Assembly: GCF_009856295.1 (NCBI RefSeq)
Contig: NZ_WMEU01000001.1
Location: 186,001 to 250,000, forward strand
Source: Pontibacillus yanchengensis
GTDB taxonomy: Bacteria; Bacillota; Bacilli; Bacillales; BH030062
DNA: 64,000 nt
Direction: 5' to 3'
The notes beneath the pieces were generated by a model. The model searched no databases, was not told where the DNA came from, and saw only the letters and a list, made by a program, of their open reading frames with translations. Below are positions 47,013 to 57,453 of the stretch, in pieces (the first letter of the stretch is position 1; the number at the start of each line of letters is the position of its first letter). Both the position numbers and the translations under genes were made by a program.

Positions 47013-48757
47013 TACAACAACTCCTTACATGCATGATAAAGAGCACGAGGTAAAAAAGGGGTACCATCGTAACTGGTAATGCTTTCTATTTTTTCGTGAA
47101 AACCAGCGTTCATCTTAATTATAGAAGCTAATTGGCCAGTTGCATTATGTTCCACGACCATTACCTTTTTTGCTGTTTTTAATAGCGGGAGTAAATGAGT
47201 TGTGGGAAATGGATGAATAAGTCGAATTTGCGCATGATTCACACTATATCCATCTTGTTGTAATTGATGTTGTACTTCTTCTAGGGCCCCTCTTGTTGAA
47301 TTAAAACCAATAAGAAGTAGATCAGCCTCATCACATGTTTGATTCATATAAATTGGGGTAGGAAACGTATCTGGCAAATGAATCAGTTTTCTTAACCGTT
47401 TATCCATTTGTTCCTTACGATTCGAAGCGGATTCGGAAGGTTTGCCATATTCGTTATGCTCAACACCGGTTACATGAAATATACCATTTTTCGTTCCTGG
47501 GAAAACACGCGGAGAGATGCCATCAGGAGTAACTTGGTAGCGCTTTATGTTCTCCTTAGAATCCTGCTCCTCCACCTGTCTTTTGTTATCTATTTTTCCT
47601 CTTCGAATGGTTATAGTACGATAATCTAACGGATCAACGGTTTGTTTACCAAGAGAGAGCTGCAAATCAGATAGTAGTATGACTGGACATTGATATTCAT
47701 CTGCTACATTTAACGCTTCTACTGCATCATGAAATGCTTCCTCTACAGTACTTGGAGCAATAACAACCTTTGGAATCTCTCCATGAGTTCCATAGATCAT
47801 TGCCACCAAATCTGATTGTTCTTGTTTTGTGGGAAGACCTGTACTAGGCCCACCTCTCTGTGTGTCTACAATAACTAAAGGAGTTTCAGTCATGCCAGCT
47901 AAACCAATTGATTCCATCATTAGAGACAATCCTGGACCAGCGGAAGCTGTTATAGTACGTACCCCTCCATAATTGGCACCGATTGCCATCGTAGCCGCAG
48001 CAATTTCATCTTCTGTTTGAATAACCGTTCCACCGAACTCTGGTAGCTTTTTAATTAGATACTCCATAATTTCAGAAGCAGGAGTAATGGGATAAGCTGC
48101 CATAAACCTGCACCCACCTGCCAAAAATCCTAGAGCTATAGCATCATTCCCTATCATGAACATACGTGTGTTACCGTCTGCTTTCGCTAATTTCATAGAA
48201 GTATGTGAAAATGGTAATTGCGCTTGTAACGAAGCGACTCCTTTCTCAATGGCCTCCATATTTTGATTTACGACGTATTCTCCTTTACGTCCAAAGATAT
48301 CTTGAACAACCGCACGAAATGACTCAATATCTAGTTGTAACAAAGAAGCTGTCGCCCCTATTGCAACCATGTTTTTCATAAGAGGGTTTCCTAGTTCTTT
48401 TGCAATCTCCGAAAAAGGAATGGCAAACAATGTCGCTTTTACATCATCAGATTTAGTAGGCGTGAATTTAGAATCTGCGAGGATATATCCTTGTTCATGT
48501 AATTCGCTAGCATTCACATCTATAGTTTCTTGATCAAACGCCACAAGTATATCTAAATCATCTGTTATTGATCTAATTTTCTCTGTAGAGACTCTTATTT
48601 TATTATTGGTATGTCCCCCTTTAATACGGGAAGAAAAATGGCGATATCCATATAAATAATAACCTAAACGATTCAATGCCATAGAGAAGATTTCACCGGT
48701 ACTCTCAATCCCCTCTCCTTGTTGACCTCCAACTTTCCATGAGAGTTGCGTTTTCAT
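47012..48757 (-). CDS. korA: 2-oxoacid:ferredoxin oxidoreductase alpha subunit (fused gamma-alpha, KorA type)
   Basis: 581 aa: N-terminal gamma domain (SWKVGGQQGEGIESTGEIFS...SRIKGGHTNNKIRVS) fused to the alpha domain (AAYPITPASEIMEYL, QTEDEIAAATMAIGANYGG, SAGPGLSLMMESIGLAG, QRGGPSTGLPT) and a C-terminal transketolase-like domain. This gamma-alpha fusion is the form found in Bacilli and actinobacteria. Start at 48757, with GAAGGGGTG upstream; a 15-codon extension lacks a site. Confidence 0.94.
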   Translation of the reverse strand: MKTQLSWKVGGQQGEGIESTGEIFSMALNRLGYYLYGYRHFSSRIKGGHTNNKIRVSTEKIRSITDDLDILVAFDQETIDVNASELHEQGYILADSKFTPTKSDDVKATLFAIPFSEIAKELGNPLMKNMVAIGATASLLQLDIESFRAVVQDIFGRKGEYVVNQNMEAIEKGVASLQAQLPFSHTSMKLAKADGNTRMFMIGNDAIALGFLAGGCRFMAAYPITPASEIMEYLIKKLPEFGGTVIQTEDEIAAATMAIGANYGGVRTITASAGPGLSLMMESIGLAGMTETPLVIVDTQRGGPSTGLPTKQEQSDLVAMIYGTHGEIPKVVIAPSTVEEAFHDAVEALNVADEYQCPVILLSDLQLSLGKQTVDPLDYRTITIRRGKIDNKRQVEEQDSKENIKRYQVTPDGISPRVFPGTKNGIFHVTGVEHNEYGKPSESASNRKEQMDKRLRKLIHLPDTFPTPIYMNQTCDEADLLLIGFNSTRGALEEVQHQLQQDGYSVNHAQIRLIHPFPTTHLLPLLKTAKKVMVVEHNATGQLASIIKMNAGFHEKIESITSYDGTPFLPRALYHACKELL

Positions 48758-49060
48758 TATTACACCCCTTCGCCTATATACCTCTAAAACTATTAACCTC
48801 ACTTATTGGACAATACTTGTACCATGGCTATTTATACATTTATACGCTACACCTTATAGTAAATATGCGTTAAACATCATATAGAAGATATGAAAGTTCA
48901 TTGAAAAGCTCAGGATCACCTTGCTGATCTCTGTGGTATTAAGCAAAATCATGCTGTGCGCAGACTATTTCCATAAAATATGCCATGATTTTGGTTCCAT
49001 TCGAAACAATTAGCATGATCTAGATAAAGGCACGCCTCCACTTCTACTCATTTCATTTTA
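48758..49060. other. Intergenic region with a 10-bp inverted repeat
   Basis: About 300 bases without a supported gene. Contains CAAAATCATG (48944-48953) and CATGATTTTG (48984-48993), perfect inverted copies 30 bases apart, in a stretch with no ribosome-preceded frame. Could be an operator pair, a cruciform or the scar of a small insertion. Confidence 0.5.
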
Positions 49061-49094
49061 AAAAATAGCCATCTTTATTAAGATGACTATTTTT
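49061..49094 (-). terminator. Terminator of the dipeptidase gene
   Basis: AAAATAGCCATCTT / AAGATGACTATTTT stem (one mismatch), 4-base loop; encloses the stop codon; minus-strand TTTTTAAAATG tail. Confidence 0.85.
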
Positions 49095-50010
49095 GTGGAA
49101 AAGCTCGTATGAAATTCTCATGAGTTACATTTTCGTACAAGGAGGGTGACAGGGTACGTTTAAGTAATTGGACAAATGAATCGTAATCTTGATAATCATA
49201 CAGATACTTGATTATCGATTCTGTTCCATCAAAATCAGACCCTAACCCTACTGAATTTTCTCCTCCAAGCGAAACTATATACTGTATATGATCTATAACA
49301 TCATAAATGGAAGCTTCCCCGTTTGCTCTCAAAAAATCCGCAACATATGTAACGCCAATATATGCGTTTCGATGAATTAATTCCTTTACCTGTAAATCAC
49401 GTAAATTCCTTGGATGTGGTGTAAGGGAATAAGCATTTGAATGAGATGCCATAGGATAGTGGGCAATTTTCATAGTATCCCAGAATCCTTTATAAGATAA
49501 ATGAGAGACATCCGTCCATATCATATGGCTATTTAATACATGTACAACTTCTACACCAAATGAACTCAAACCAGCTCCTCGCTCTTCTCCTATTCCATCA
49601 CAAACTGCATTAGCCTGGTTCCAAGTTAATCCAACTGCTCTCACGCCAAGGCGAATAAGTGTTTTTAGTTTCACAAGATCTTCTCCAATTGGATGACACC
49701 CTTCAAGCGTAAGAACCGCTCCTTTTTCATTATGCTTTAAATCAAGTATATCTTGTTTACATGTTATGTGTTTGATTTCTGGATAAGGATGTACTATGTT
49801 TTCGTAAAATATATCAACCATCTTTAGGGCTACATTATATTGTTCAGAAGACGGAACATGTTCTGGAATAAAAATAGCGAAACATTGGACCTTAACTGAA
49901 TTGTTTATCCACTTTTGGTAATTTACTCTAAGATCAGGACTATTATAAAAAGAACGACCAGGCTTTTCCCAAAGTTTTAAGAGTACATCGCAATGACTAT
50001 CAATAATCAA
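49087..50010 (-). CDS. Membrane dipeptidase family (M19) protein
   Basis: A 307-aa zinc dipeptidase of the renal-dipeptidase family: metal ligands His6 and Asp8 in IIDSHCDVLL, Glu in LEGCHPIGED (about 110), SHLSYKGFWD, then HSNAYSLTPHPRNL and GSDFDG, the complete M19 set. Bacterial members cleave dipeptides, some with D-residues. No signal peptide, so cytosolic. Starts with TTG at 50010, 10 bases after GGGAGG. Confidence 0.93.
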   Translation of the reverse strand: MIIDSHCDVLLKLWEKPGRSFYNSPDLRVNYQKWINNSVKVQCFAIFIPEHVPSSEQYNVALKMVDIFYENIVHPYPEIKHITCKQDILDLKHNEKGAVLTLEGCHPIGEDLVKLKTLIRLGVRAVGLTWNQANAVCDGIGEERGAGLSSFGVEVVHVLNSHMIWTDVSHLSYKGFWDTMKIAHYPMASHSNAYSLTPHPRNLRDLQVKELIHRNAYIGVTYVADFLRANGEASIYDVIDHIQYIVSLGGENSVGLGSDFDGTESIIKYLYDYQDYDSFVQLLKRTLSPSLYENVTHENFIRAFPQK

Positions 50011-50230
50011 ATCTCTTATTCCTCCCGTCCATAAATTGCGCTTAACAGTCCCGACTATATTTTTACTTAGATTTGTAACTATTAGAGTCGAAAGGAAAGC
50101 TTAAGAGCCCTTTCTCCTTCCATCAGGTAGGGCTGGTGCTAGACTATTATGGGATAAATTATATTTATTACTAACAAACTATGATTAGTACCAATGTCAG
50201 AACCTATGTATATCTGTCTTCCACATTAGA

Positions 50231-50261
50231 AAACCTGCTTGCTACTCTAGCAAACAGGCTT
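50231..50261 (-). terminator. Terminator of spoVS
   Basis: AACCTGCTTGCT / AGCAAACAGGCTT stem with short loop and minus-strand TTTTC tail, 12 bases past the stop. Confidence 0.85.
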
Positions 50262-50273
50262 AACGTTTCGCAC

Positions 50274-50534
50274 TTATCTAGGTTCAATAATTAATTTAAT
50301 TGCAGTACGTTCCTCTTCATCAATCATAATGTCCGTAAATGCGGGAATACAAATAAGGTCAACCCCGCTTGGTGCTACGAATCCTCGTGCAATTGCTACC
50401 GCTTTCACAGCCTGGTTTAATGCACCAGCGCCGATTGCTTGGATTTCTGCTGAGCCACGTTCTCTTAACACATTCGCAAGTGCTCCTGCTACTGAGTTAG
50501 GGCTAGATTTAGCTGAAACTTTTAATATTTCCAT
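50274..50534 (-). CDS. spoVS: Stage V sporulation protein S
   Basis: Small Alba-like nucleic-acid binding protein affecting septation, coat assembly and spore resistance. 86 aa, almost invariant family sequence visible: EILKVSAKSSPNSVAGALANVLRERG and AVKAVAIARGFVAPSGVDLICIPAFTDI. GGAGG precedes the ATG. Same gene order rny-ymdB-spoVS as B. subtilis. Confidence 0.97.
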   Translation of the reverse strand: MEILKVSAKSSPNSVAGALANVLRERGSAEIQAIGAGALNQAVKAVAIARGFVAPSGVDLICIPAFTDIMIDEEERTAIKLIIEPR

Positions 50535-50647
50535 GACTAGTTCCTCCTTCGTATCCTATTATTTGTTCCACTTTTACTATATTCATGGATTTGGAAGTTA
50601 TTCCCCTTACCCACATTATGAACGAATATTTTGAAATATTCAAATAA

Positions 50648-51445
50648 TCAGCCAAAAAATGGATGATCATCATTAATAAGTAAACGTTCAACTTTAGTGG
50701 CTTTACCTGAGGATGCTTCAACATCAACGAGGAATGCACTTAATTGTGTTCTTCCCGATTTTGGAATTTCAAAACGTACAGGTAAACTCGTTAAGAATTT
50801 TTTGATAACAGCCTCTTTTTCAGTACCTAAAATCTCATCATAAGGTCCAGTCATACCAACATCTGTAATATAAGCCGTTCCATTTGGAAGAATTCGATCA
50901 TCAGCCGTTTGTACATGTGTATGTGTCCCTACAATCGCACTAACTCTACCATTCAGGTACCACGCAAGTGCCTGTTTTTCTGAAGTCGCTTCAGCATGGA
51001 AATCGACAAAAATTAAGTTGGTTCGTTTTTTAGCCTCTTTGATTAATTCATCGGCCTTAGTGAATGGGTCTTCTAAAGGTTGCATAAAGGTTCTGCCTTG
51101 AAGATTAATTACAGCAAGTTCTACACCATTATCTTTGATATACGTAATCCCTTTACCTGGTGTGCCTTCTGGGAAATTTGCTGGACGTACCATTTGTTTG
51201 GCATCATCTATAAAATCAAAAATCTCTTTTTTATCCCAGGCGTGATTTCCGAGTGTTACAGCTTGCGCACCTAATTCAAGAAAACGGTGATAAATCTTAT
51301 GGTTTATCCCTTTACCTGAAGCAGCATTTTCGCCATTTATTATTGTAAAATGCGGTTGATATGATTTCTTTAGTTTTGGTAGGTATTGCTCCACCATGTC
51401 TCTTCCTGGTGAGCCTACGACATCTCCTACGAACAAAATTTTCAT
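50648..51445 (-). CDS. ymdB: 2',3'-cyclic phosphodiesterase YmdB
   Basis: Metallophosphoesterase that hydrolyses cyclic nucleotides and influences biofilm versus motility and RNA turnover with RNase Y. 265 aa: FVGDVVGSPGRDMVE (Asp8 ligand), INGENAASGKG, LGNHAWDKKEI, DFHAEATSEKQA and GTHTHVQTAD supply the two-metal site. Start at 51445 (GAGAGGA upstream); a 20-codon extension has no family match. Follows rny by about 130 bases. Confidence 0.95.
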   Translation of the reverse strand: MKILFVGDVVGSPGRDMVEQYLPKLKKSYQPHFTIINGENAASGKGINHKIYHRFLELGAQAVTLGNHAWDKKEIFDFIDDAKQMVRPANFPEGTPGKGITYIKDNGVELAVINLQGRTFMQPLEDPFTKADELIKEAKKRTNLIFVDFHAEATSEKQALAWYLNGRVSAIVGTHTHVQTADDRILPNGTAYITDVGMTGPYDEILGTEKEAVIKKFLTSLPVRFEIPKSGRTQLSAFLVDVEASSGKATKVERLLINDDHPFFG

Positions 51446-51545
51446 AATATATTCCTCTCTATCGATAAGTGTTTGGTATGTATAGTGTCTGTTGAGTAAA
51501 CGCAAAAATACCTTCTGTTTAGTATACCTACCTTACTGAATAAAA

Positions 51546-51571
51546 TAAAGCGATCCCGAAGGATCGCTTTA
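51546..51571 (-). terminator. Terminator of rny
   Basis: TAAAGCGATCC / GGATCGCTTTA hairpin with a 4-base loop abutting the stop codon; some read-through to ymdB is possible. Confidence 0.85.
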
Positions 51572-53131
51572 TTATTTCGCATATTCAACTGCTCTCGTTT
51601 CGCGTACAACAGTCACTTTTATGTGTCCTGGGTAATCCAGTTCACCTTCTATACGGTTTCTAATATCTCTTGCTAATTGTACAGATTTCAAGTCATCAAT
51701 TTCTTCTGGTTTGACCATGATTCGAACTTCACGACCCGCTTGGATTGCGAAGGACTTCTCAACACCATCGTATGATTCTGAAATCTCTTCAAGCTTCTCT
51801 AAACGCTTAATATAGTTCTCAAGGGTCTCACTTCTAGCTCCCGGTCTAGCTGCTGATAACGCGTCTGCTGCAGCAACTAAAACAGAAATAATTGAAGTAG
51901 GTTCCTCATCACCATGGTGAGAAGCAATTGCATTAATTACTGTATCATTCTCTTTATATTTCGTTGCTAGTTCAACACCAATCTCAACGTGACTTCCTTC
52001 TACTTCATGGTCTACTGCTTTACCAAGGTCATGAAGCAAGCCAGCCCTACGAGCAAGTGTCTCATCTTCTCCTAGTTCTGCAGCTAGAAGACCAGATAGA
52101 TACGCAACTTCCATTGAGTGTTTCAACACATTTTGACCATAACTTGTACGATATTTCAATCGACCTAAGATTTTCACTAAATCAGGATGCAGACCGTGAA
52201 CTCCTACTTCAAATGTAGTTTGCTCACCAACCTCACGAATGTATTCATCAACTTCCCTACGTGATTTTTCAACCATCTCTTCTATACGTGCAGGGTGAAT
52301 ACGTCCATCTTGGACAAGTTTCTCAAGAGCTATACGAGCTGTCTCTCTTCTAATCGGATCAAATCCAGAAAGAATAACAGCTTCTGGTGTATCATCTATG
52401 ATAAGATCAATCCCAGTTAATGTTTCAAGGGTACGAATGTTTCGACCCTCACGTCCAATGATACGGCCTTTCATTTCATCGTTAGGTAAGTTTACAACGG
52501 AAACCGTCGTTTCTGCAACATGATCAGCAGCACAACGTTGAAGGGCAAGAGAAAGAATATTTTTCGCTTTCTTATCTGCTTCTTCTTTGGCACGATTTTC
52601 TGCTTCTTTAATCATGAGAGCTGATTCGTGTGAAACCTCTTGTTCTACACGTTCTAGGATAACTTGTTTTGCCTGGTCTGTGGTGTAACCAGAAATGCGT
52701 TCAAGCTCGGATTGTTGCTGCTCTCTCATTTCTTCCACTTTGCTTTCCGTTTCTTCAATTTGTTGTTGTTTTTCCGTTAGTGATTCTTCTTTCTTCTCTA
52801 ACATAAGTTCACGCTTATCTAGCGTCTCACTTTTTCGATCCAAATTTTCCTCTTTTTGCATCAAACGGCTTTCTTGTTTCTGAAGCTCCGCACGACGTTC
52901 ACGAATTTCATTTTCAGCTTCTTGACGAAAAGTATGATTTTCTTCTTTTGCTTCCAAAAGGGCTTCTTTCTTTGCAGCTTCTGCATTACGGTGCCCTTCA
53001 TCAACAATCTGTTTCGCCAATTCTTCTGCACTTGAAATCTTCGCCTCTGCGATGGATTTCCGAATCAGATAACCAACAACAATACCGACGAGGGCAAGCA
53101 AAATGGAGATGATGATTTCAATAACTCCCAT
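51572..53131 (-). CDS. rny: Ribonuclease Y
   Basis: Membrane-anchored endoribonuclease initiating mRNA decay. 519 aa: N-terminal span (about 3-24), long coiled coil (~30-200), KH domain with [12 protein letters not shown] (222-233) and an HD domain with His367-Asp368 ([12 protein letters not shown]) plus ASHHGDEEP. Full family length. AGGAGGTG precedes the ATG. Confidence 0.98.
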   Translation of the reverse strand: MGVIEIIISILLALVGIVVGYLIRKSIAEAKISSAEELAKQIVDEGHRNAEAAKKEALLEAKEENHTFRQEAENEIRERRAELQKQESRLMQKEENLDRKSETLDKRELMLEKKEESLTEKQQQIEETESKVEEMREQQQSELERISGYTTDQAKQVILERVEQEVSHESALMIKEAENRAKEEADKKAKNILSLALQRCAADHVAETTVSVVNLPNDEMKGRIIGREGRNIRTLETLTGIDLIIDDTPEAVILSGFDPIRRETARIALEKLVQDGRIHPARIEEMVEKSRREVDEYIREVGEQTTFEVGVHGLHPDLVKILGRLKYRTSYGQNVLKHSMEVAYLSGLLAAELGEDETLARRAGLLHDLGKAVDHEVEGSHVEIGVELATKYKENDTVINAIASHHGDEEPTSIISVLVAAADALSAARPGARSETLENYIKRLEKLEEISESYDGVEKSFAIQAGREVRIMVKPEEIDDLKSVQLARDIRNRIEGELDYPGHIKVTVVRETRAVEYAK

Positions 53132-53311
53132 ACGTTCACCTCCTCTTGCTATTTACTTGTACTATACATGTGTGTCGGCATGTACTTAGATGTTCCATTT
53201 TCATTTTCATTGTTAAATAGTCAAAACATTTTGTATAAAGTTAAAAAATGAAAATTATACATACTAATTTTAAGCTTGAGTATAAGTATTGTCAAGGAAT
53301 GGTCAAATTTA

Positions 53312-53340
53312 AACCCCCACCAAATCAATTTTGGAGGGGG
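53312..53340 (-). terminator. Terminator of recA
   Basis: ACCCCC-CCAAA / TTTGG-GGGGG type stem with 4-base loop; minus-strand TTTAAATTTG tail. Confidence 0.85.
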
Positions 53341-53346
53341 ATATTC

Positions 53347-54381
53347 TTATACGTCTAACGTATTTTTGTTTTCATCTTCACTTTCTTCCGGCTGTTCAAA
53401 CATACCGTAATGTTGACGAACTTTGGTATGAAGTTCTTTAAATACTTCTATATTTTCTTTCAAGAATTGCTTTGCATTTTCACGTCCTTGCCCCATACGA
53501 TCCCCATTATAGGAATACCAAGAACCACTTTTTGTAATCATTTCAAGATCAGTAGCAATATCAAGTAATTCGCCTTCTTTGGAAATACCTTCCCCGTACA
53601 TAATATCTACTTCTGCTTGTTTAAACGGAGGTGCTACTTTGTTTTTAACAACTTTTAGCTTTGTTTTGTTTCCTACCATTTCATTTCCTTGTTTTAATGT
53701 CTCAGCACGACGAACCTCTAAACGGACAGAAGAGTAGAATTTCAAAGCACGGCCGCCTGGAGTAGTTTCAGGGCTACCAAACATTACGCCAACTTTTTCA
53801 CGGATTTGGTTGATAAAGATAGCTGTTGTTTTGGATTTATTAATAGCCCCACCTAATTTACGGAGTGCTTGAGACATTAAACGAGCTTGAAGGCCAACGT
53901 GAGAATCTCCCATCTCTCCCTCAATCTCAGCCTTTGGTACTAAAGCAGCTACAGAGTCGATGACTACCATATCTACTGCTCCACTTCTTACCAACGCTTC
54001 GGCAATTTCTAGTGCCTGCTCCCCTGTATCAGGTTGGGATAAAAGAAGCTCTTCAATATCAACACCTAGTGCACGGGCATACACCGGATCAAGAGCATGC
54101 TCAGCATCTATAAACGCAGCTTGTCCACCTTGGCGTTGTGCTTCAGCAATAGCATGAAGAGCAACCGTTGTCTTACCAGAAGACTCTGGACCATAAATTT
54201 CTACTACGCGCCCACGTGGATAGCCGCCTACTCCTAAAGCTACATCCAAAGCTAAAGAACCACTAGGAACTGTGTTCACTTTCTGTTCTGCATGTTCTCC
54301 TAACTTCATGATGGAACCTTTTCCGAATTGCTTTTCTATTTGGCGCAACGCCATATCAAGCGCTTGTTTACGATCGCTCAC
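53347..54381 (-). CDS. recA: Recombinase RecA
   Basis: Strand-exchange ATPase and co-protease for LexA cleavage. 344 aa with Walker [10 protein letters not shown] (64-72), Walker [17 protein letters not shown]2 loop region [22 protein letters not shown] and an acidic C-terminal tail. Starts with GTG at 54381, 7 bases after AAGGGGG. Preceded by a sigma-A promoter and a LexA box, matching SOS control with LexA from 26258. Confidence 0.98.
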   Translation of the reverse strand: MSDRKQALDMALRQIEKQFGKGSIMKLGEHAEQKVNTVPSGSLALDVALGVGGYPRGRVVEIYGPESSGKTTVALHAIAEAQRQGGQAAFIDAEHALDPVYARALGVDIEELLLSQPDTGEQALEIAEALVRSGAVDMVVIDSVAALVPKAEIEGEMGDSHVGLQARLMSQALRKLGGAINKSKTTAIFINQIREKVGVMFGSPETTPGGRALKFYSSVRLEVRRAETLKQGNEMVGNKTKLKVVKNKVAPPFKQAEVDIMYGEGISKEGELLDIATDLEMITKSGSWYSYNGDRMGQGRENAKQFLKENIEVFKELHTKVRQHYGMFEQPEESEDENKNTLDV

Positions 54382-54411
54382 ATTGTTTCCCCCTTAAATT
54401 TAACTATATCT

Positions 54412-54440
54412 ATCATAACTTGTTTTAAATCTTTTGCCAA
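54412..54440 (-). promoter_or_regulatory. Sigma-A promoter of recA
   Basis: Minus strand TTGGCA (54440-54435), 17-base spacer, TATGAT (54417-54412). Confidence 0.8.
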
Positions 54441-54447
54441 CAAAACA

Positions 54448-54461
54448 CGAATAAATGTTCG
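54448..54461 (-). promoter_or_regulatory. LexA box of recA
   Basis: CGAATAAATGTTCG, one deviation (T for C at position 5) from CGAAC-N4-GTTCG, the same deviation as the B. subtilis recA box; just upstream of the -35. Confidence 0.85.
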
Positions 54462-54544
54462 CCATATTTACTCTATAAGCATAACTCATTTTTCATTAAT
54501 TGACTAGAGAAAAATCTATTTTTCAAATCCTTTCTTCCTTTATT

Positions 54545-55795
54545 CTACTTTTTTAAAAAATGATATAAAAGTTCAAATCCTTTTTTTACACTTCGTTGAC
54601 GAATCATTTCACGATCACCATTGAAGTGATATTTTTTACAAAATGGTTGTTGCTGATCTTTATAAATACCTATATAAACCGTTCCTGCTTCATGTCCTTC
54701 AAGAGGCTCAGGACCTGCCACACCTGTAAAACTTATACCTATTGTTGATTGAAGCTTATCAGCTACATTTACTGATAAAGTTAGAGCGCATGCTTCACTA
54801 ACGCTTCCATATTCATCCAGGATTAATGGAGGTACTTCTAGCACTTGTTCCTTTACAGCAGGGGAATAGCAAACAATCCCACCTTTACAAATAGAAGATG
54901 CCCCCTTCAAGGATATTAAGTTATCAACAAACCTACCTCCTGTTAAGCTTTCAGCAGAAGCTACCACTTCATTATTTTCCTTTAATAATTGAAATACTTT
55001 TTCTTGAATCGTGTCGTGATCTTTCCCGTAACAATATTCCCCTACTCGACTCATAATCTCATCTTCCGTTTCTTGAATAATCGCTTTAGCCTCCTCTTTC
55101 GATGAGGCTTTCGCAGTCAATCGTAACGCATTCTCCCCATCCCCAGCTAAAGGGGCAATTGTTGGGTTGCTTTGATTTTGAATTAAGTCTTGTAGGTCAT
55201 GCTCTAACTGTGACTCTCCAATACCGATGAATTTTAACATGCGGGAGAAAATAGTGTGCTCAGGGACCAATTTTTCTTGAATAAACGGAAACCCATTTTC
55301 TTCCATTATCGCTTTCATTTCTCTAGGAACACCAGGGAGAAACACCCATGTTGTATTTTCCTTATGGAGTGCAAAACCAGGCGCCATTCCTACTGAATTA
55401 TATAAGAGTTTCGCTCCCTCTAGTAACCTTGCTTGTTTTCGGTTGTTAGGTGTCATTATTTGATTGTTTGCATCATAATACTCCTGTATTTCCTTCAAGG
55501 CTTCTTCATCTTCATAAATAGGTGCCTTCAAAATAGTAGAAGCTACTTCTCTCGTAACATCATCATCTGTAGGACCTAATCCTCCAGTTACAATCACCAA
55601 ATCAGAACGCTCATGTGCCTGCTTAAATTGATGGGATAATCGATCCTCATTATCTCCGACGACAACATGATAAAATACATTAATCCCCATGCTCGCAAGT
55701 CGATCAGATAACCATTGTGCATTCGAATTAACAATCTGGCCTAACAATAGCTCAGTACCAACGGAAATAATTTCTGCATTCAACTCATTTTTCAT
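54545..55795 (-). CDS. cinA: Competence/damage-inducible protein CinA
   Basis: 416 aa with an N-terminal MoaB-like domain (ISVGTELLLGQIVNSNAQWLSDRL, TGGLGPTDDDVTREV) and a C-terminal CinA/PncC domain (VASAESLTGGRFVDNL, SFTGVAGPEPLEGHEAGTVYIG) of the NMN deamidase/ADP-ribose pyrophosphatase type, thought to salvage NAD by-products. Start codon overlaps the pgsA stop (TAATG). Upstream of recA as in other Bacilli, but recA has its own promoter. Confidence 0.95.
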   Translation of the reverse strand: MKNELNAEIISVGTELLLGQIVNSNAQWLSDRLASMGINVFYHVVVGDNEDRLSHQFKQAHERSDLVIVTGGLGPTDDDVTREVASTILKAPIYEDEEALKEIQEYYDANNQIMTPNNRKQARLLEGAKLLYNSVGMAPGFALHKENTTWVFLPGVPREMKAIMEENGFPFIQEKLVPEHTIFSRMLKFIGIGESQLEHDLQDLIQNQSNPTIAPLAGDGENALRLTAKASSKEEAKAIIQETEDEIMSRVGEYCYGKDHDTIQEKVFQLLKENNEVVASAESLTGGRFVDNLISLKGASSICKGGIVCYSPAVKEQVLEVPPLILDEYGSVSEACALTLSVNVADKLQSTIGISFTGVAGPEPLEGHEAGTVYIGIYKDQQQPFCKKYHFNGDREMIRQRSVKKGFELLYHFLKK

Positions 55796-56373
55796 TATTT
55801 AGACCCCCTCATGACATGCCAGTTTTTCATGAAATACTCTACTCCCGAAATGACGGTTATTATCATAGCAGCATATAAAGATAATGTTGCAAATGGAAAT
55901 GACACATACGAAAACGGAAAGTTGTGTAGTAAAAGTGCAGAAGTTGCGACAATTTGAATGGTGGTTTTTAGTTTACCCATTTGACTTGCTGCTAGCACAA
56001 TTCCTTCTCCTACGGCTACAAGACGTAATCCTGTAACTGCGAATTCACGGCTAATGATCAAGATAACAATCCATGCTGGTGCTGCGCCTAATTCCACAAG
56101 TGAAATCAAAGCTGCAGATACCAACAACTTATCTGCTAAAGGATCTAAGAACTTCCCAAGATTCGTCACTAAGTTAAAACGTCTAGCATAATATCCATCT
56201 ACCCAATCTGTAGTAGAGGCAATTATAAATAATAAAGCTGCTGTTAAATGAGAGATGGGTAATGATTGTCCTCCAATATCATAGGCTCCCCAATTAAGAG
56301 GGACGGATAAAAGAATAATAATAATTGGAATTAAAAAGATTCTAGAGATTGTAATCCGATTTGGAATGTTCAT
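55795..56373 (-). CDS. pgsA: CDP-diacylglycerol-glycerol-3-phosphate 3-phosphatidyltransferase PgsA
   Basis: Makes phosphatidylglycerol phosphate in the membrane. 192 aa; the CDP-alcohol phosphotransferase motif is complete: Asp56-x2-Asp59-Gly60-x2-Ala63-Arg64-x8-Gly73-x3-Asp77-x3-Asp81 (DWVDGYYARRFN...GKFLDPLADK). Multi-span. Start at 56373 with AAAGGATG upstream; an 18-codon extension is not family-like. Confidence 0.96.
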   Translation of the reverse strand: MNIPNRITISRIFLIPIIIILLSVPLNWGAYDIGGQSLPISHLTAALLFIIASTTDWVDGYYARRFNLVTNLGKFLDPLADKLLVSAALISLVELGAAPAWIVILIISREFAVTGLRLVAVGEGIVLAASQMGKLKTTIQIVATSALLLHNFPFSYVSFPFATLSLYAAMIITVISGVEYFMKNWHVMRGSK

Positions 56374-56454
56374 TTTCGTGTCATCCTTTACATTAATATT
56401 TCGTCTTCTTGAAGTCAAAAGAGCCACCTTATACAGATGACTCTTTCGTTGTGT

Positions 56455-57435
56455 TTATTCTTCTGATTTCTTCACGTTAATCCATATTTTTTGAAAGACA
56501 TATTCATTAGGATCAACAGGGTACTCTAGTTTTTCTCCATTAACTTTTATGTTTAAGCTTGGAGCTGATCCGACTTTGATATAAACTCGATCTTCACTAG
56601 ATAAATCAAACTCCTGTGGTGAATTAGAAGGGGATACATTTTGAGCAAAATATGTTTTACCTTTCCCATTTTCAACTTGAAGATAACTCTTCGCTTGCGC
56701 ACCACCAGTAGATTCAAAAGTTATCTTAACGTTTTCAGCATTTGTTAATTCAAACGTAGACTGAGGAGTAGAACCACTCCCTTTTTCTACTAGTTCTAAT
56801 GAGCTAGTAGGAGTTTCTTCTTCTTGTTCCGCTTCTTCTTTGGTATCTTCTGATTCATTTTTGTTCTGCTTATCTTTATCTGACTGTTTTTCCTGGTTAT
56901 TTTCGTCTTCACTATTCTGGTTATCAGTAGAAGATTCATCGTTAGAACCATCTTCGCTACTACTTTCACTATCACTCTTCTGATAAGATACTTCATCCCC
57001 GGCTTCTTGTTCGTCAATAGTTCCACTCTGCTCATTACCTGTTAAGGCTTTTTGAGTAAATACGTAGGCTACAACTACAATACCGATAATCATTAAGGCA
57101 ATAATGAATTTTGGGAAAAAGGACATGACAGCTGACCCTTTGTTAGAAGCTTCATCCTTGTGACGTTGCAACCTCGTGTATTGCACATATTCTTCCTCAC
57201 TAGACGAAGGTAATTCGCCTTTATGCTCTTCCATTAAAGCTTCAGGATCTAAACCTACTGCTTCCGCATATTGCTTTATAAAGGCTCGGGTATAAAATTT
57301 ACCTGGCATGATTCCAAAGTTACCTTTTTCAATTGCTTGAAGGTACCTAGTTTGAATCTTAGTCTCTTTTTGGATATCTTCCAATGATAAATTTTTGGCT
57401 TCCCGTGCTTCTTTTAATCGAGACCCTATTTCCAT
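56455..57435 (-). CDS. ymfM: RodZ-like helix-turn-helix membrane protein (YmfM)
   Basis: 326 aa in RodZ order: N-terminal HTH of the Xre/RodZ type (LKEAREAKNLSLEDIQKETKIQTRYLQAIE, 7-36), basic juxtamembrane stretch, one span (about 107-127), an unusually long acidic Ser/Glu/Asp/Asn-rich linker (about 138-212) and a C-terminal DUF4115-like beta domain. Links MreB to the elongation machinery in other bacteria. Follows ymfK by 18 bases; promoter shared with ymfK. Confidence 0.88.
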   Translation of the reverse strand: MEIGSRLKEAREAKNLSLEDIQKETKIQTRYLQAIEKGNFGIMPGKFYTRAFIKQYAEAVGLDPEALMEEHKGELPSSSEEEYVQYTRLQRHKDEASNKGSAVMSFFPKFIIALMIIGIVVVAYVFTQKALTGNEQSGTIDEQEAGDEVSYQKSDSESSSEDGSNDESSTDNQNSEDENNQEKQSDKDKQNKNESEDTKEEAEQEEETPTSSLELVEKGSGSTPQSTFELTNAENVKITFESTGGAQAKSYLQVENGKGKTYFAQNVSPSNSPQEFDLSSEDRVYIKVGSAPSLNIKVNGEKLEYPVDPNEYVFQKIWINVKKSEE

Positions 57436-57453
57436 TTTTTAACACCATCCATT

